A stretch of 64,000 bases of DNA from Vibrio gazogenes (lineage in GTDB: Bacteria > Pseudomonadota > Gammaproteobacteria > Enterobacterales > Vibrionaceae), in assembly GCF_023920225.1 (NCBI RefSeq), contig NZ_CP092587.1:1860001-1924000 (forward strand), given 5' to 3'. Under the pieces are notes generated by a model. The model saw only the letters and a list, made by a program, of their open reading frames with translations, searched no databases and was not told the origin of the DNA. The position numbers and the translations under genes were made by a program. Positions 56,871 through 64,000 of this stretch are shown here, in pieces (position 1 is the stretch's first letter; the number at the start of each line of letters is the position of its first letter).

Positions 56871-58302
56871 CGATTCATCCCCGTGTGTACGGGGAACACG
56901 ATAATGACCTGCTGGTTGCGGTTCGCCGTTACGGTTCATCCCCGTGTGTACGGGGAACACGCATGGCAGATCAAAAGCAGCACATTGAACAACGGTTCAT
57001 CCCCGTGTGTACGGGGAACACAATCAACTAGCTACCAATGGCAAAAACGACGCCGGTTCATCCCCGTGTGTACGGGGAACACGCGCGTTTACGCCATAAT
57101 TGTTTACGTTCCGCCGGTTCATCCCCGTGTGTACGGGGAACACCCGAGTGATTGCGACCGTGGTCGCAATGGGTCCGGTTCATCCCCGTGTGTACGGGGA
57201 ACACGATATGGATAATGTTGTTCTCAAAGTCGACATCGGTTCATCCCCGTGTGTACGGGGAACACGATATGGATAATGTTGTTCTCAAAGTCGACATCGG
57301 TTCATCCCCGTGTGTACGGGGAACACCGAACCAGACCAATGAATACGCCCCGGTCGATCGGTTCATCCCCGTGTGTACGGGGAACACCAGATATGGCCGG
57401 TGAGCTGATGCTGTCGGACCGGTTCATCCCCGTGTGTACGGGGAACACGGGCTCCGGATCGTTAAGAGGAATATGAGAAACGGTTCATCCCCGTGTGTAC
57501 GGGGAACACTTATTGATTTGACTTGGTGAAAGGCTCTTAGCCGGTTCATCCCCGTGTGTACGGGGAACACATTCGTTGACGGGCATTTTCATCATCAAAT
57601 TGCGGTTCATCCCCGTGTGTACGGGGAACACGTTTCGTCATAATCCATTTCGTGAATGATTACCGGTTCATCCCCGTGTGTACGGGGAACACGCCGTTTC
57701 CCCCCGTTCTATGCGTTGATAGGTCGGTTCATCCCCGTGTGTACGGGGAACACTATTTATAAAGCTATGCATCGCCATGGAAATGCGGTTCATCCCCGTG
57801 TGTACGGGGAACACGCGATCCATTTTATGCTCATTAATGATATAAACGGTTCATCCCCGTGTGTACGGGGAACACTTACCAAGCCCTAGCGCATACGATC
57901 CGAAATCCGGTTCATCCCCGTGTGTACGGGGAACACTGATCAATAAAACACGCTCCTTTAAAGTTCAGCGGTTCATCCCCGTGTGTACGGGGAACACCAA
58001 TTCCAACCTCTGATAACTCAGTTGGGTTACGGTTCATCCCCGTGTGTACGGGGAACACTTTTTTCTAATTCATCAATTTGCAGAGCAAGCCGGTTCATCC
58101 CCGTGTGTACGGGGAACACATCAATTTTGCGGTTGTACAGCTCAGCGTGTGCGGTTCATCCCCGTGTGTACGGGGAACACATTTCTCGCGCGATCTTGAC
58201 TCGCTCGACGTCAGGTTCATCCCCGTGTGTACGGGGAACACGCTGAAAAAGTTAAGGGGGGTAAAATTGATTGCGGTTCATCCCCGTGTGTACGGGGAAC
58301 AC
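56871..58302 (-). CRISPR. Type I-E-like CRISPR array: 24 repeats, 23 spacers
   Basis: 29-bp repeats that start CGGTTCATCCCC, have GTGTGTAC in the middle and end GGGGAACAC, alternating with 32-bp spacers at a strict 61-bp period. The repeat is the reverse complement form of the E. coli I-E class (GTGTTCCCC...ACCG on the minus strand), so transcription should be on the minus strand. The left-most repeat differs (CGATTC) as distal repeats do, and the second one from the right begins AGG. Spacers 6 and 7 (57205 and 57266) are identical. No cas gene is in the window. Confidence 0.98.
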
Positions 58303-58423
58303 TCTAAATATAGATCATTGATCAATAAAAAGAAATTTCATCATTAACAATCTACCAACATTTTAAAGAGCAAAATCCACCTTTTCAAAGCGCTGCAACT
58401 GAGTCGAATTTTATCAATTCCAG
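58303..58423 (-). promoter_or_regulatory. Probable CRISPR leader
   Basis: 121 nt, AT-rich, at the end of the array opposite to the degenerate repeat. Contains ATTGATCAATGATC next to the first repeat, which may hold an IHF-like site. This is where the promoter of the array should lie. It is followed at once by module copy B. Confidence 0.6.
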
Positions 58424-58765
58424 ACGCTCATCGGCTGATTATTTTGAGAACCCACACCCAAAATCTCATACTTTTTTCATACTTTTATTTTCCGAAAAAC
58501 AGATAACCTACGCTCTGCACTGGCAAAATCCGGTGCCGGGCGTAGGAACCCGCTGATATCTATCCAGACATTATAGGTTGCTAACTTTACGTTGGTTTTT
58601 TACTATATGCGGCCTCAGCACATCTGAATTATGGTGAGCTGGGCAAGGCAGCTTTGGCTGGCCGTGTCCTGGATTACGGCATTCCTACACCTTGTTCCAG
58701 TTCACCACCCGAGCGTAGGAACTCCCGTGGTGAAATTATTTTGATCACTATCCAGGAGTCAAATA

Positions 58766-58951
58766 ATGTACGAAACCATCCCTTACGATCACCAATTCGC
58801 CCAAAAAGCCCGCGAATACCTGCGCCAGTTAGAAGAAATATTTGAAGCCGAACAGCGGCACAATAGTCAAGAGCTGCGCAATGTGCTGCTGTATCTGAAT
58901 AATCTGATTACCACCCATTACGTGCGCTATCATGAAGAACCGGATGAATAA
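58766..58951 (+). CDS. Small conserved protein of the duplicated module (copy B)
   Basis: 61 residues; identical to the copy at 41427 except near its end (EEPDE in place of GESDESDLV). Helical and acidic. Ribosome-binding site CAGGAG. Some differences between the copies at DNA level are silent, supporting selection on the protein. Function unknown. Confidence 0.7.
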   Translation: MYETIPYDHQFAQKAREYLRQLEEIFEAEQRHNSQELRNVLLYLNNLITTHYVRYHEEPDE

Positions 58952-58987
58952 GATTTGGTGTAATGATTGATTGGTTGATTTAGTTTT

Positions 58988-59007
58988 CGAGCCGCGATTG
59001 CGGCTCG
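58988..59007. terminator. Hairpin CGAGCCGC-GATT-GCGGCTCG (copy 4)
   Basis: Same stem as the other copies, preceded by GATTTAGTTTT and followed by TTTT. Right end of module copy B. The remainder up to 59265 has no gene. Confidence 0.8.
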
Positions 59008-59187
59008 TTTTGGAATATAAGATGTAACTCGTTGGCTACATATTTATCAGGGCAATACCTGCACCCCAGATATTCATTTCAAGGGCAAGAGGCTGTGTGA
59101 GGCTGTGTTTGAGACCTAGACGAAGATCACCGTCAATATCACAGCGGACTGTATTGTGCTCGCCCCCGATATCAGTTGATATGAACG

Positions 59188-59224
59188 AAACAGCCGGGAC
59201 TATTTTTAGCCCAGCTGTTTTTTT
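59188..59224 (-). terminator. Terminator after the first displaced Rhs cassette
   Basis: Stem ACAGCCGGGAC/GCCCAGCTGT (imperfect) with T-rich flanks on the minus-strand exit. A close copy lies behind the 60266-60296 cassette boundary. Confidence 0.65.
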
Positions 59225-59265
59225 GAGAGGGGGAATTTGTGAATCGAGTTAGAGGAGACTGTTAA

Positions 59266-59613
59266 TTATCTCCATTTTTTCCCATAATTGACTGTCATCA
59301 AATTCTTCATATCTATATCGTGCTGCCAAAAAAGTTCACTTTCAGGACGTTCTTCGTGTGCTAATACAACTGTAAATCCAACTTCATTAGTTGATTTTTC
59401 AAATGTGTAGAAATTACCAGATAGAATATCTATTTTTTTTAACTTTTTTTCAGACAGTTCTAATAAAAACAATCCTTCGTCTTTAGAAAAAAAAGCTGCA
59501 TACTTCTCATCTTCACTAAGAATGGCTTGTGTAATATGAGGAATTTCAAATTTCATCCAATCCAAACCCACATAAAATGAAATGCTTTTCTTTAATATTT
59601 TTATTTTTTTCAT
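59266..59613 (-). CDS. Putative immunity protein for displaced Rhs toxin 1
   Basis: 115 residues, lysine- and glutamate-rich, mostly beta with an amphipathic start (MKKIKILKKSISFYVGLDW). No family recognised. It overlaps the toxin-tip gene by one base and lies directly downstream, exactly where Rhs immunity genes are located. AT-rich like other immunity genes. Confidence 0.65.
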   Translation of the reverse strand: MKKIKILKKSISFYVGLDWMKFEIPHITQAILSEDEKYAAFFSKDEGLFLLELSEKKLKKIDILSGNFYTFEKSTNEVGFTVVLAHEERPESELFWQHDIDMKNLMTVNYGKKWR

Positions 59614-60212
59614 TATTTTTTCACCTTCGGTAGCTTAGTATTAGACACAACTTTCATATAAGCATCTTTGGTAAAATCATTATCAGCATTAGCAACTGCA
59701 TTTTGATAATCTTTATACAATAATTTTACTTGTTCTCCCCCTCCCGGAAGATAAGAATATGAACCGTCAGCAGCTTTATTTATCTGAGGGCCAACAGGGC
59801 CATACTCAACTTCAAAGGGTTTCTGAACCTTATATGTGACTTTTCTATCTAAAGTTGGCTTCCATTCGTCAATAATTGCCAAATTATTTCTACCAAATAT
59901 TGCATCTGGAATATCATTTGGAGAAGCAAACTGCCCAGGATAGTTTCCTCGACCAGTATTAGTGATCATTGTAAATTTCTCCCCAGGTTCAGCTAATCTC
60001 GTTTTAGGTTGATAACCTATAGGCCACGGAGATTTACCGTCTCTAAGGGTTTCAAATGCATCAACCGTAGACATTTCATCTTTGAACATGCCTTCATGAT
60101 GCCTCTTAAACTCTTCATATACTTCTCTTTGTTCATGAGGGATATGTTGTAAGACACTCCCCTCACACTGATTCAACCCCAGCGGATCCACCCATCCCGT
60201 CGGATTCACCAC
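59613..60212 (-). CDS. Displaced Rhs C-terminal toxin tip 1 (possible TNT-like fold)
   Basis: 199 residues from an in-frame GTG; the frame is open further upstream to about 60260 through PDPIGLAGGLNNYQYV, the conserved Rhs hyper-junction, and NPTGWVDPLGL. So this is the C-terminus of an older Rhs protein without the large shell domain. The toxin part (about 17-199) has VTYKVQKPFEVEYGPVGPQ and YLPGGGEQVKLL, somewhat like the NAD-glycohydrolase TNT domain (weak). It needs recombination with a full Rhs gene for delivery. Confidence 0.72.
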   Translation of the reverse strand: MVNPTGWVDPLGLNQCEGSVLQHIPHEQREVYEEFKRHHEGMFKDEMSTVDAFETLRDGKSPWPIGYQPKTRLAEPGEKFTMITNTGRGNYPGQFASPNDIPDAIFGRNNLAIIDEWKPTLDRKVTYKVQKPFEVEYGPVGPQINKAADGSYSYLPGGGEQVKLLYKDYQNAVANADNDFTKDAYMKVVSNTKLPKVKK

Positions 60213-60265
60213 ATACTGGTAGTTGTTTAAACCACCCGCGAGGCCGATTGGGTCAGGGGTAGTAA

Positions 60266-60296
60266 AACAGCCGGGACTATTTTGAGCCCAGCTGTC
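60266..60296 (-). terminator. Terminator after the second displaced Rhs cassette
   Basis: Stem ACAGCCGGGACT/AGCCCAGCTGT (imperfect) with TTTT on the minus-strand exit. It lies at the junction between toxin-tip 1 and the immunity gene of cassette 2. Confidence 0.6.
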
Positions 60297-60322
60297 TGTT
60301 TGAGGGGGCTGTTCCTGTTAAT

Positions 60323-60586
60323 TTACTTGATACAAATGTTATAAAGTTCACTACGAAGTTCACTGAATCGTAAATTATCTTTTAAATTCGGAACACCATT
60401 CTGATGCAAAACGATATCATTTAATGATCCCATTCCCCCGTACATCGAAACAATTCTGCTTTTCGCTTCTGTAGGTGAATCACTCATATATGATACATTC
60501 GATTTCAATGCTTTTGCCCAATCAAAGTATCCATAAGTTTCTAGCAATTCGATCATTTCTGAAACAATAGAACTAATATTTTTCAT
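60323..60586 (-). CDS. Putative immunity protein for displaced Rhs toxin 2
   Basis: 87 residues, all-helical, starting MKNISSIVSEMIELLETYGY. The motif YFDWAKALKSNVSYMSDSP followed by GGMGSLNDIVL occurs in small immunity-type proteins next to polymorphic toxins (DUF6966-like in my judgement, uncertain). Sixteen nt downstream of toxin-tip 2. Confidence 0.65.
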   Translation of the reverse strand: MKNISSIVSEMIELLETYGYFDWAKALKSNVSYMSDSPTEAKSRIVSMYGGMGSLNDIVLHQNGVPNLKDNLRFSELRSELYNICIK

Positions 60587-60601
60587 TTAAATATCCATAA
60601 C

Positions 60602-61093
60602 TTACTTCAGTGCTTTTGAACCCATAACTTCAACGCCTTCTAAAGCCCATGGCTGCAAAACAACAATTTGTTCTGTTCCACCAATGAATGCTTTACTCTG
60701 TGAGCCTACTTCACCCACATAAACTTTCGTACCCGCTGGTATTTTTAATTCAAATACAGTATCTATTGGGGATTTTCCTCCGCCGGGCCACACAGGTAAT
60801 ACAGCCTTGTCTATTCGTGTTTGGATCTCGCTAATTGGTGGCTCAACACTAAAGAATTGTCCATATGGATTACTCTCAGTACCAGCACGATAAAGTATTG
60901 TATCTTCTTTCAATGAAACGACTTTGTAGCGCCCGCCTGAAAATGTACCGGCAATCCCATCGTCTAAAGGCCCAGGGTTTATCGCTGAATATTCACCTTC
61001 TATTTCACCTAATTTGCTGGAGTTATCAGTATATTTTGGAGATTTGCCCGGAGGACAATCCCCCACACACTGATTCAACCCCAGTGGTTCCAC
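60602..61093 (-). CDS. Displaced Rhs C-terminal toxin tip 2 (possible ADP-ribosyltransferase)
   Basis: 163 residues from an in-frame GTG; the frame continues upstream to about 61168 with RFITPDPIGLAGGLNNYQYV, the Rhs junction, then NPTGWVEPLGL. The toxin part has TILYRAGTESNPYGQFFSVE, KIPAGTKVYVGEVGSQ and GGTEQIVVLQPW, a layout that may be an ADP-ribosyltransferase-like fold; low certainty. It is an orphan tip like toxin 1. Confidence 0.72.
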   Translation of the reverse strand: MEPLGLNQCVGDCPPGKSPKYTDNSSKLGEIEGEYSAINPGPLDDGIAGTFSGGRYKVVSLKEDTILYRAGTESNPYGQFFSVEPPISEIQTRIDKAVLPVWPGGGKSPIDTVFELKIPAGTKVYVGEVGSQSKAFIGGTEQIVVLQPWALEGVEVMGSKALK

Positions 61094-61208
61094 CCACCCC
61101 GTCGGATTTTTTACATACTGGTAGTTGTTTAAACCGCCCGCGAGGCCGATTGGGTCCGGGGTGATAAACCGACCGAATTGTAAGGTTCGCTAAATATAAT
61201 ATTCACAC

Positions 61209-61640
61209 CTAAATTGTAAATTTTTTAGGTTTAATAACGTCAAATCCATTAGTAATCAGATCACTCCCCCAATGCTTATACATTTTTAAATATATAATTT
61301 CAAAAAAAAGTCGAGGATTATTGATTACCCATGAATATGGCAGACAAAAATAGTCATCTCTCTCATAAATCACAGAATCAAAGTCATAACTTGAGTCACT
61401 CAGAGCTTGCGCTAACATTTTAAGAAGTTCATATTTATGCTCTAATGAAAATTTAGACAGCCTTCCTCCATTAAAGAATTTTTCATCAAGTAAATAGCTA
61501 AGCTGGTCAAAATCATTAGGATCAAATTGACTCAAGTATTCACCTAATGTTTCTTCACGATCATAAACATCAAAATCGCCAAGAAAATAAGCAGGAGTAA
61601 CAACAAATTCAATATCACTATCGGGAAATTTTAAGCTCAT
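61209..61640 (-). CDS. Putative immunity protein for the main Rhs toxin
   Basis: 143 residues, acidic. ATG 61640, 11 nt after the Rhs stop, gives MSLKFPDSDIEFVVTPAYFL; a start at 61697 would overlap Rhs by 47 nt. No named family recognised. Position and strand mark it as the cognate immunity gene. Much more AT-rich than the Rhs shell. Confidence 0.7.
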   Translation of the reverse strand: MSLKFPDSDIEFVVTPAYFLGDFDVYDREETLGEYLSQFDPNDFDQLSYLLDEKFFNGGRLSKFSLEHKYELLKMLAQALSDSSYDFDSVIYERDDYFCLPYSWVINNPRLFFEIIYLKMYKHWGSDLITNGFDVIKPKKFTI

Positions 61641-61650
61641 ATTTAAATAC

Positions 61651-64000
61651 TCATGGTGTTGGATATCCAGTAAAAGGTTGTCCCGTTCCTGCATCAAACC
61701 GGATAGTCCATTTTGTATAATTTGGATTAAAATGAGGCTGGCTTAGATTTTGACGGTTTTTAGTAAATCCCCGACCTACAGTCTCATGATATGTCCCTGT
61801 TACAACCGGATTACCCTGACTATCAAATCCATTATATTTGGGTAGCCCTCTCGCCTCTCGCGTTATCGCTTCATTAATGATATTTCGCTGAGTCTGCCAA
61901 TCTTTAAATTGTGAACTAGGTTGAGGGAATCGTCCCGGAGCTCCTGTTCTAGGATGAGATCCATCAATTGCTCTACTAGCCAAATTGGGGCTTAATGGAA
62001 TATCAGGTCCATGCTTATCTACAAAGTGAGGATTTAGCCCAGGATAACGTTGCCCCAAGTTTACTTCGTACTCTCTAACCCAACGTTCTGCATTTAATTC
62101 CACTTTTTGTTGTAAAAGAGCAGACCGCTCACTACTAGTAAGGTATCCCCACTTGTTATTAAGAAATGCTCGCCGTATAGCCCCAGCACAACTCCCCAAA
62201 CACTGACTCAACCCCAGCGGATCCACCCATCCCGTCGGATTCACCACATACTGGTAGTTGTTTAAACCACCCGCGAGGCCGATTGGGTCCGGGGTGATAA
62301 ACCGACCGGAGTCAGGGCTATAGTAACGATGACGGTTGTAATGTAAACCCGTTTCTTCATCGTAATACTGCCCCTGAAAACGCAGCGGGCTGACGATGTC
62401 GGCCTTGCGCTGGTAAGCCACATTGCCGTAGCTGTGGTAATCCACCGACCAGGCAACACGGCCTTCTACATCGGTGATTTCCAACGGGGTGCCGATTTGG
62501 TCAAGGTGATAGAAGTACGGTGTCGCGTTATCCGCCCCTTCACCAGTGACCAGCGCCAGCGGTTTAAAGCTGCCGTATTCGTACAGATAAGTCTGATAAT
62601 GACGCTCACCCGATTCGGCCAACAGCTTGTCACCCTGCCATAAAAACTCAGTGGTGGTCTGGTGACCGGTTTTGTCAGTGACCGTTTTATGGGTTCTTCT
62701 GCCGAAGGCATCGTATTGGTATTCCGCAAGGGTGCCGTCGGGCTTTTCAACGTGAGTCAGGCGGTGCTGGCCGTCGTATTGATAGCGAGTGATGAGGGAC
62801 TGATTGGTGCCGCGCGCTTCCTGTATCAGATTACCAAACTCATCATACTGATAGTGTCGGTCCCCCTGAAACAGCAGCCGGTTCCCTTCAACATTGCTCT
62901 GCCGGCTCTGTATCAGGTTGCCTGCCGGGTCGTGGGCAAAGTTCTCACTCAGGCTGCCGCGCACCTGCGTCAGGCGGTCTAACGGGTCATAGTGATATTG
63001 TGTCAACCCTCGCAGGTTATCTTCCACCTGCGTTAAGTTCCCCGAGCGGTTGTACTGATAACGGCGGAACAACGTTTGTTGCTGAGCCTGACTGACCCGA
63101 TGCTCGGTCAGGCGACCGGTTTCATCATACTGAAAATGACTGCTCAGCGCCCCCTGCGTCCGGCGGGTTTCCAGACCACTGACCTGATATTGGTGTTGTG
63201 TCAGGCAGTGACCGTTCAGATTGACCTGATGCAGCCGCCCATGTTGGAAGTCATAGTCAAGCTGCTGCCCGTCCGGCAGTAACTGAGCCGTGATGTGGCC
63301 CAGCGCATCATAACGATAACCGGTGGTTGCCCACCCCTGATGCTCGGTAGTCAATCGGCCCAGCACATCATAGGCATACGCCAGTGGCCAGCGGCCGTCA
63401 TCCACACCGGTCAGATTGCCGAGTAAGTCATAACTGTACTGAATTGTCGATTCATCCGGCAGGGTTTTCCCAATCAGCTTGCCCTGTGCGTCATACGCGT
63501 AACGGGTCATCAGCTCGGTGCCTTCACTGCCGATTTCCGTTTTTGCCGTCAGTTGGGTGTGCGCGTCATATTCATAGACAAACTGCCGCCCGTCAAAGGT
63601 CACTTCCCGCTGGACATGGCCGGTCGGCGTGTAGTCTATCTGATAGCGCTCACCGCGCTCATTGATAATGGCACTGACAAAGTGGAACGGGTTGTCATAG
63701 CGATACTGCACCGTACTGCCGTCCGGGTTGGTCTTCTGCGTCACCAGATGCAGCGGGAACTCATAATCGTAGGTGGTGGCTCTGCCCTGCTCATCGGTGA
63801 ACTTGGTGACCTTGTTATAGGCGTTGTATTCATAAAAGCGGGTCTGACCGCCCGGCAACACCTGTTTGGTTAACCGGCCGCTGCGGTCATAGGAGAGCTC
63901 TGTCACGCCCTGACTGTCATGACGCAGCCGCAACCGCCCCAGAATATCGTAGCGGTAACGAATCACTTCCCCCTGCGGGGTGGTCTCATCGACCAGATGA
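61651..64000 (-). CDS. Rhs-family polymorphic toxin, N-terminus beyond the window
   Basis: The 783 visible residues start inside the YD-repeat shell; the 5' part lies past base 64000. Many YDxxGRL repeats, then the hyperconserved junction PDPIGLAGGLNNYQYV and NPTGWVDPLGL (about 180 residues from the end), after which the toxin tip begins. The tip has HFVDKHGPDIPLSPNLASRA and SSQFKDWQTQRNIINEAITR, ending WTIRFDAGTGQPFTGYP, reminiscent of RNase-type CdiA tips (His...Ser-x-Phe); not certain. Rhs proteins deliver such tips into neighbouring cells, often by type VI secretion. Confidence 0.9.
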   Translation of the reverse strand, partial: HLVDETTPQGEVIRYRYDILGRLRLRHDSQGVTELSYDRSGRLTKQVLPGGQTRFYEYNAYNKVTKFTDEQGRATTYDYEFPLHLVTQKTNPDGSTVQYRYDNPFHFVSAIINERGERYQIDYTPTGHVQREVTFDGRQFVYEYDAHTQLTAKTEIGSEGTELMTRYAYDAQGKLIGKTLPDESTIQYSYDLLGNLTGVDDGRWPLAYAYDVLGRLTTEHQGWATTGYRYDALGHITAQLLPDGQQLDYDFQHGRLHQVNLNGHCLTQHQYQVSGLETRRTQGALSSHFQYDETGRLTEHRVSQAQQQTLFRRYQYNRSGNLTQVEDNLRGLTQYHYDPLDRLTQVRGSLSENFAHDPAGNLIQSRQSNVEGNRLLFQGDRHYQYDEFGNLIQEARGTNQSLITRYQYDGQHRLTHVEKPDGTLAEYQYDAFGRRTHKTVTDKTGHQTTTEFLWQGDKLLAESGERHYQTYLYEYGSFKPLALVTGEGADNATPYFYHLDQIGTPLEITDVEGRVAWSVDYHSYGNVAYQRKADIVSPLRFQGQYYDEETGLHYNRHRYYSPDSGRFITPDPIGLAGGLNNYQYVVNPTGWVDPLGLSQCLGSCAGAIRRAFLNNKWGYLTSSERSALLQQKVELNAERWVREYEVNLGQRYPGLNPHFVDKHGPDIPLSPNLASRAIDGSHPRTGAPGRFPQPSSQFKDWQTQRNIINEAITREARGLPKYNGFDSQGNPVVTGTYHETVGRGFTKNRQNLSQPHFNPNYTKWTIRFDAGTGQPFTGYPTP

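Larger units (their letters stand above)
58424..59007 (+). repeat. Duplicated ~580-bp module, copy B
   Basis: Same parts and order as copy A (41093-41668): shared lead, hairpin closed by CCTACGC/GCGTAGG, middle part, second CCTACAC/GCGTAGG hairpin, small gene and terminal CGAGCCGC hairpin (58988-59007). The 37-codon frame present in copy A is interrupted here by TGA after SELW, whereas the hairpin arms are conserved. Confidence 0.9.

Noticed and set aside
56800..58350. Several 75-235-codon plus-strand frames across the repeat array with recurring SSPCVRGT and HPRVYGEH
   Set aside because: They are produced by the 61-bp CRISPR period being read in rotating frames; they have no ribosome-binding sites and change frame between copies.
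39900..61000. An integrated prophage
   Set aside because: No capsid, terminase, portal, tail or integrase gene, and no tRNA or att duplication seen; the region is better explained by Rhs recombination and IS activity.
1..64000. tRNA or rRNA genes
   Set aside because: Looked for GGTTCGAATCC-type T-arms and CCA ends; the few GTTCGAAC matches (for example near 48508) have no cloverleaf around them.

Overview
The window looks like a chromosomal segment of a Vibrio-like marine gammaproteobacterium. This rests on the gene content: TyrR with the YcjF/YcjX pair, the pabB-nudL-sdaA neighbourhood, a class I fumarase, TonB-dependent siderophore uptake and Rhs elements. The species cannot be named from the sequence alone.

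Region 1 (1-22 kb) is ordinary core chromosome. It starts with a propionate (2-methylcitrate) operon on the minus strand, gntR-prpB-prpC-prpD-prpE, with two palindromic operator candidates upstream of the regulator gene. It continues with a RimJ-like acetyltransferase, tyrR, ycjX-ycjF, a YjbR protein, a DMT permease, a START-domain protein, fumarase, pabB-nudL, sdaA and queD.

Region 2 (20.9-30.2 kb) centres on methylated amines and methyl groups: the divergent gbcA/gbcB glycine-betaine demethylase genes and, 3.4 kb further on, a BCCT transporter overlapping a homocysteine S-methyltransferase. Between them lies an AT-rich insert with a beta-glucoside-type PTS permease and a porin. It has a CRP site, a BglG-type antiterminator RNA with terminator in front, and a second such RNA/terminator behind that controls nothing.

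Region 3 (30.3-39.7 kb) is an iron-siderophore ABC operon, a LysR regulator, a TonB-dependent receptor with a Fur-box-like site, and a zinc-binding (CZB) chemoreceptor.

Region 4 (39.9-64 kb) is a mosaic accessory region with many broken genes. It holds a putative PD-(D/E)XK nuclease, a tRNA-dependent cyclodipeptide synthase with a nearby partial copy of itself, a decayed LysR/LOG/aminotransferase block, two DMT permeases with an Lrp regulator, RidA-like and cytidine-deaminase-like genes, mntH-mntR, a Nudix gene, nested IS remnants (IS3, IS481, IS66 and probably IS5), a diguanylate cyclase, a 24-repeat type I-E CRISPR array without cas genes, and an Rhs gene followed by two displaced Rhs toxin tips, each with an immunity candidate.

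The most striking structure is that the same two flanks, an Rhs fragment on the left and a ~580-bp paired-hairpin/small-ORF module on the right, occur twice about 17 kb apart in the same order. One copy encloses the putative nuclease and the other encloses the CRISPR array. This looks like a modular slot for defence cargo. A hairpin with CGAGCCGC arms occurs four times intact and once broken across the window.
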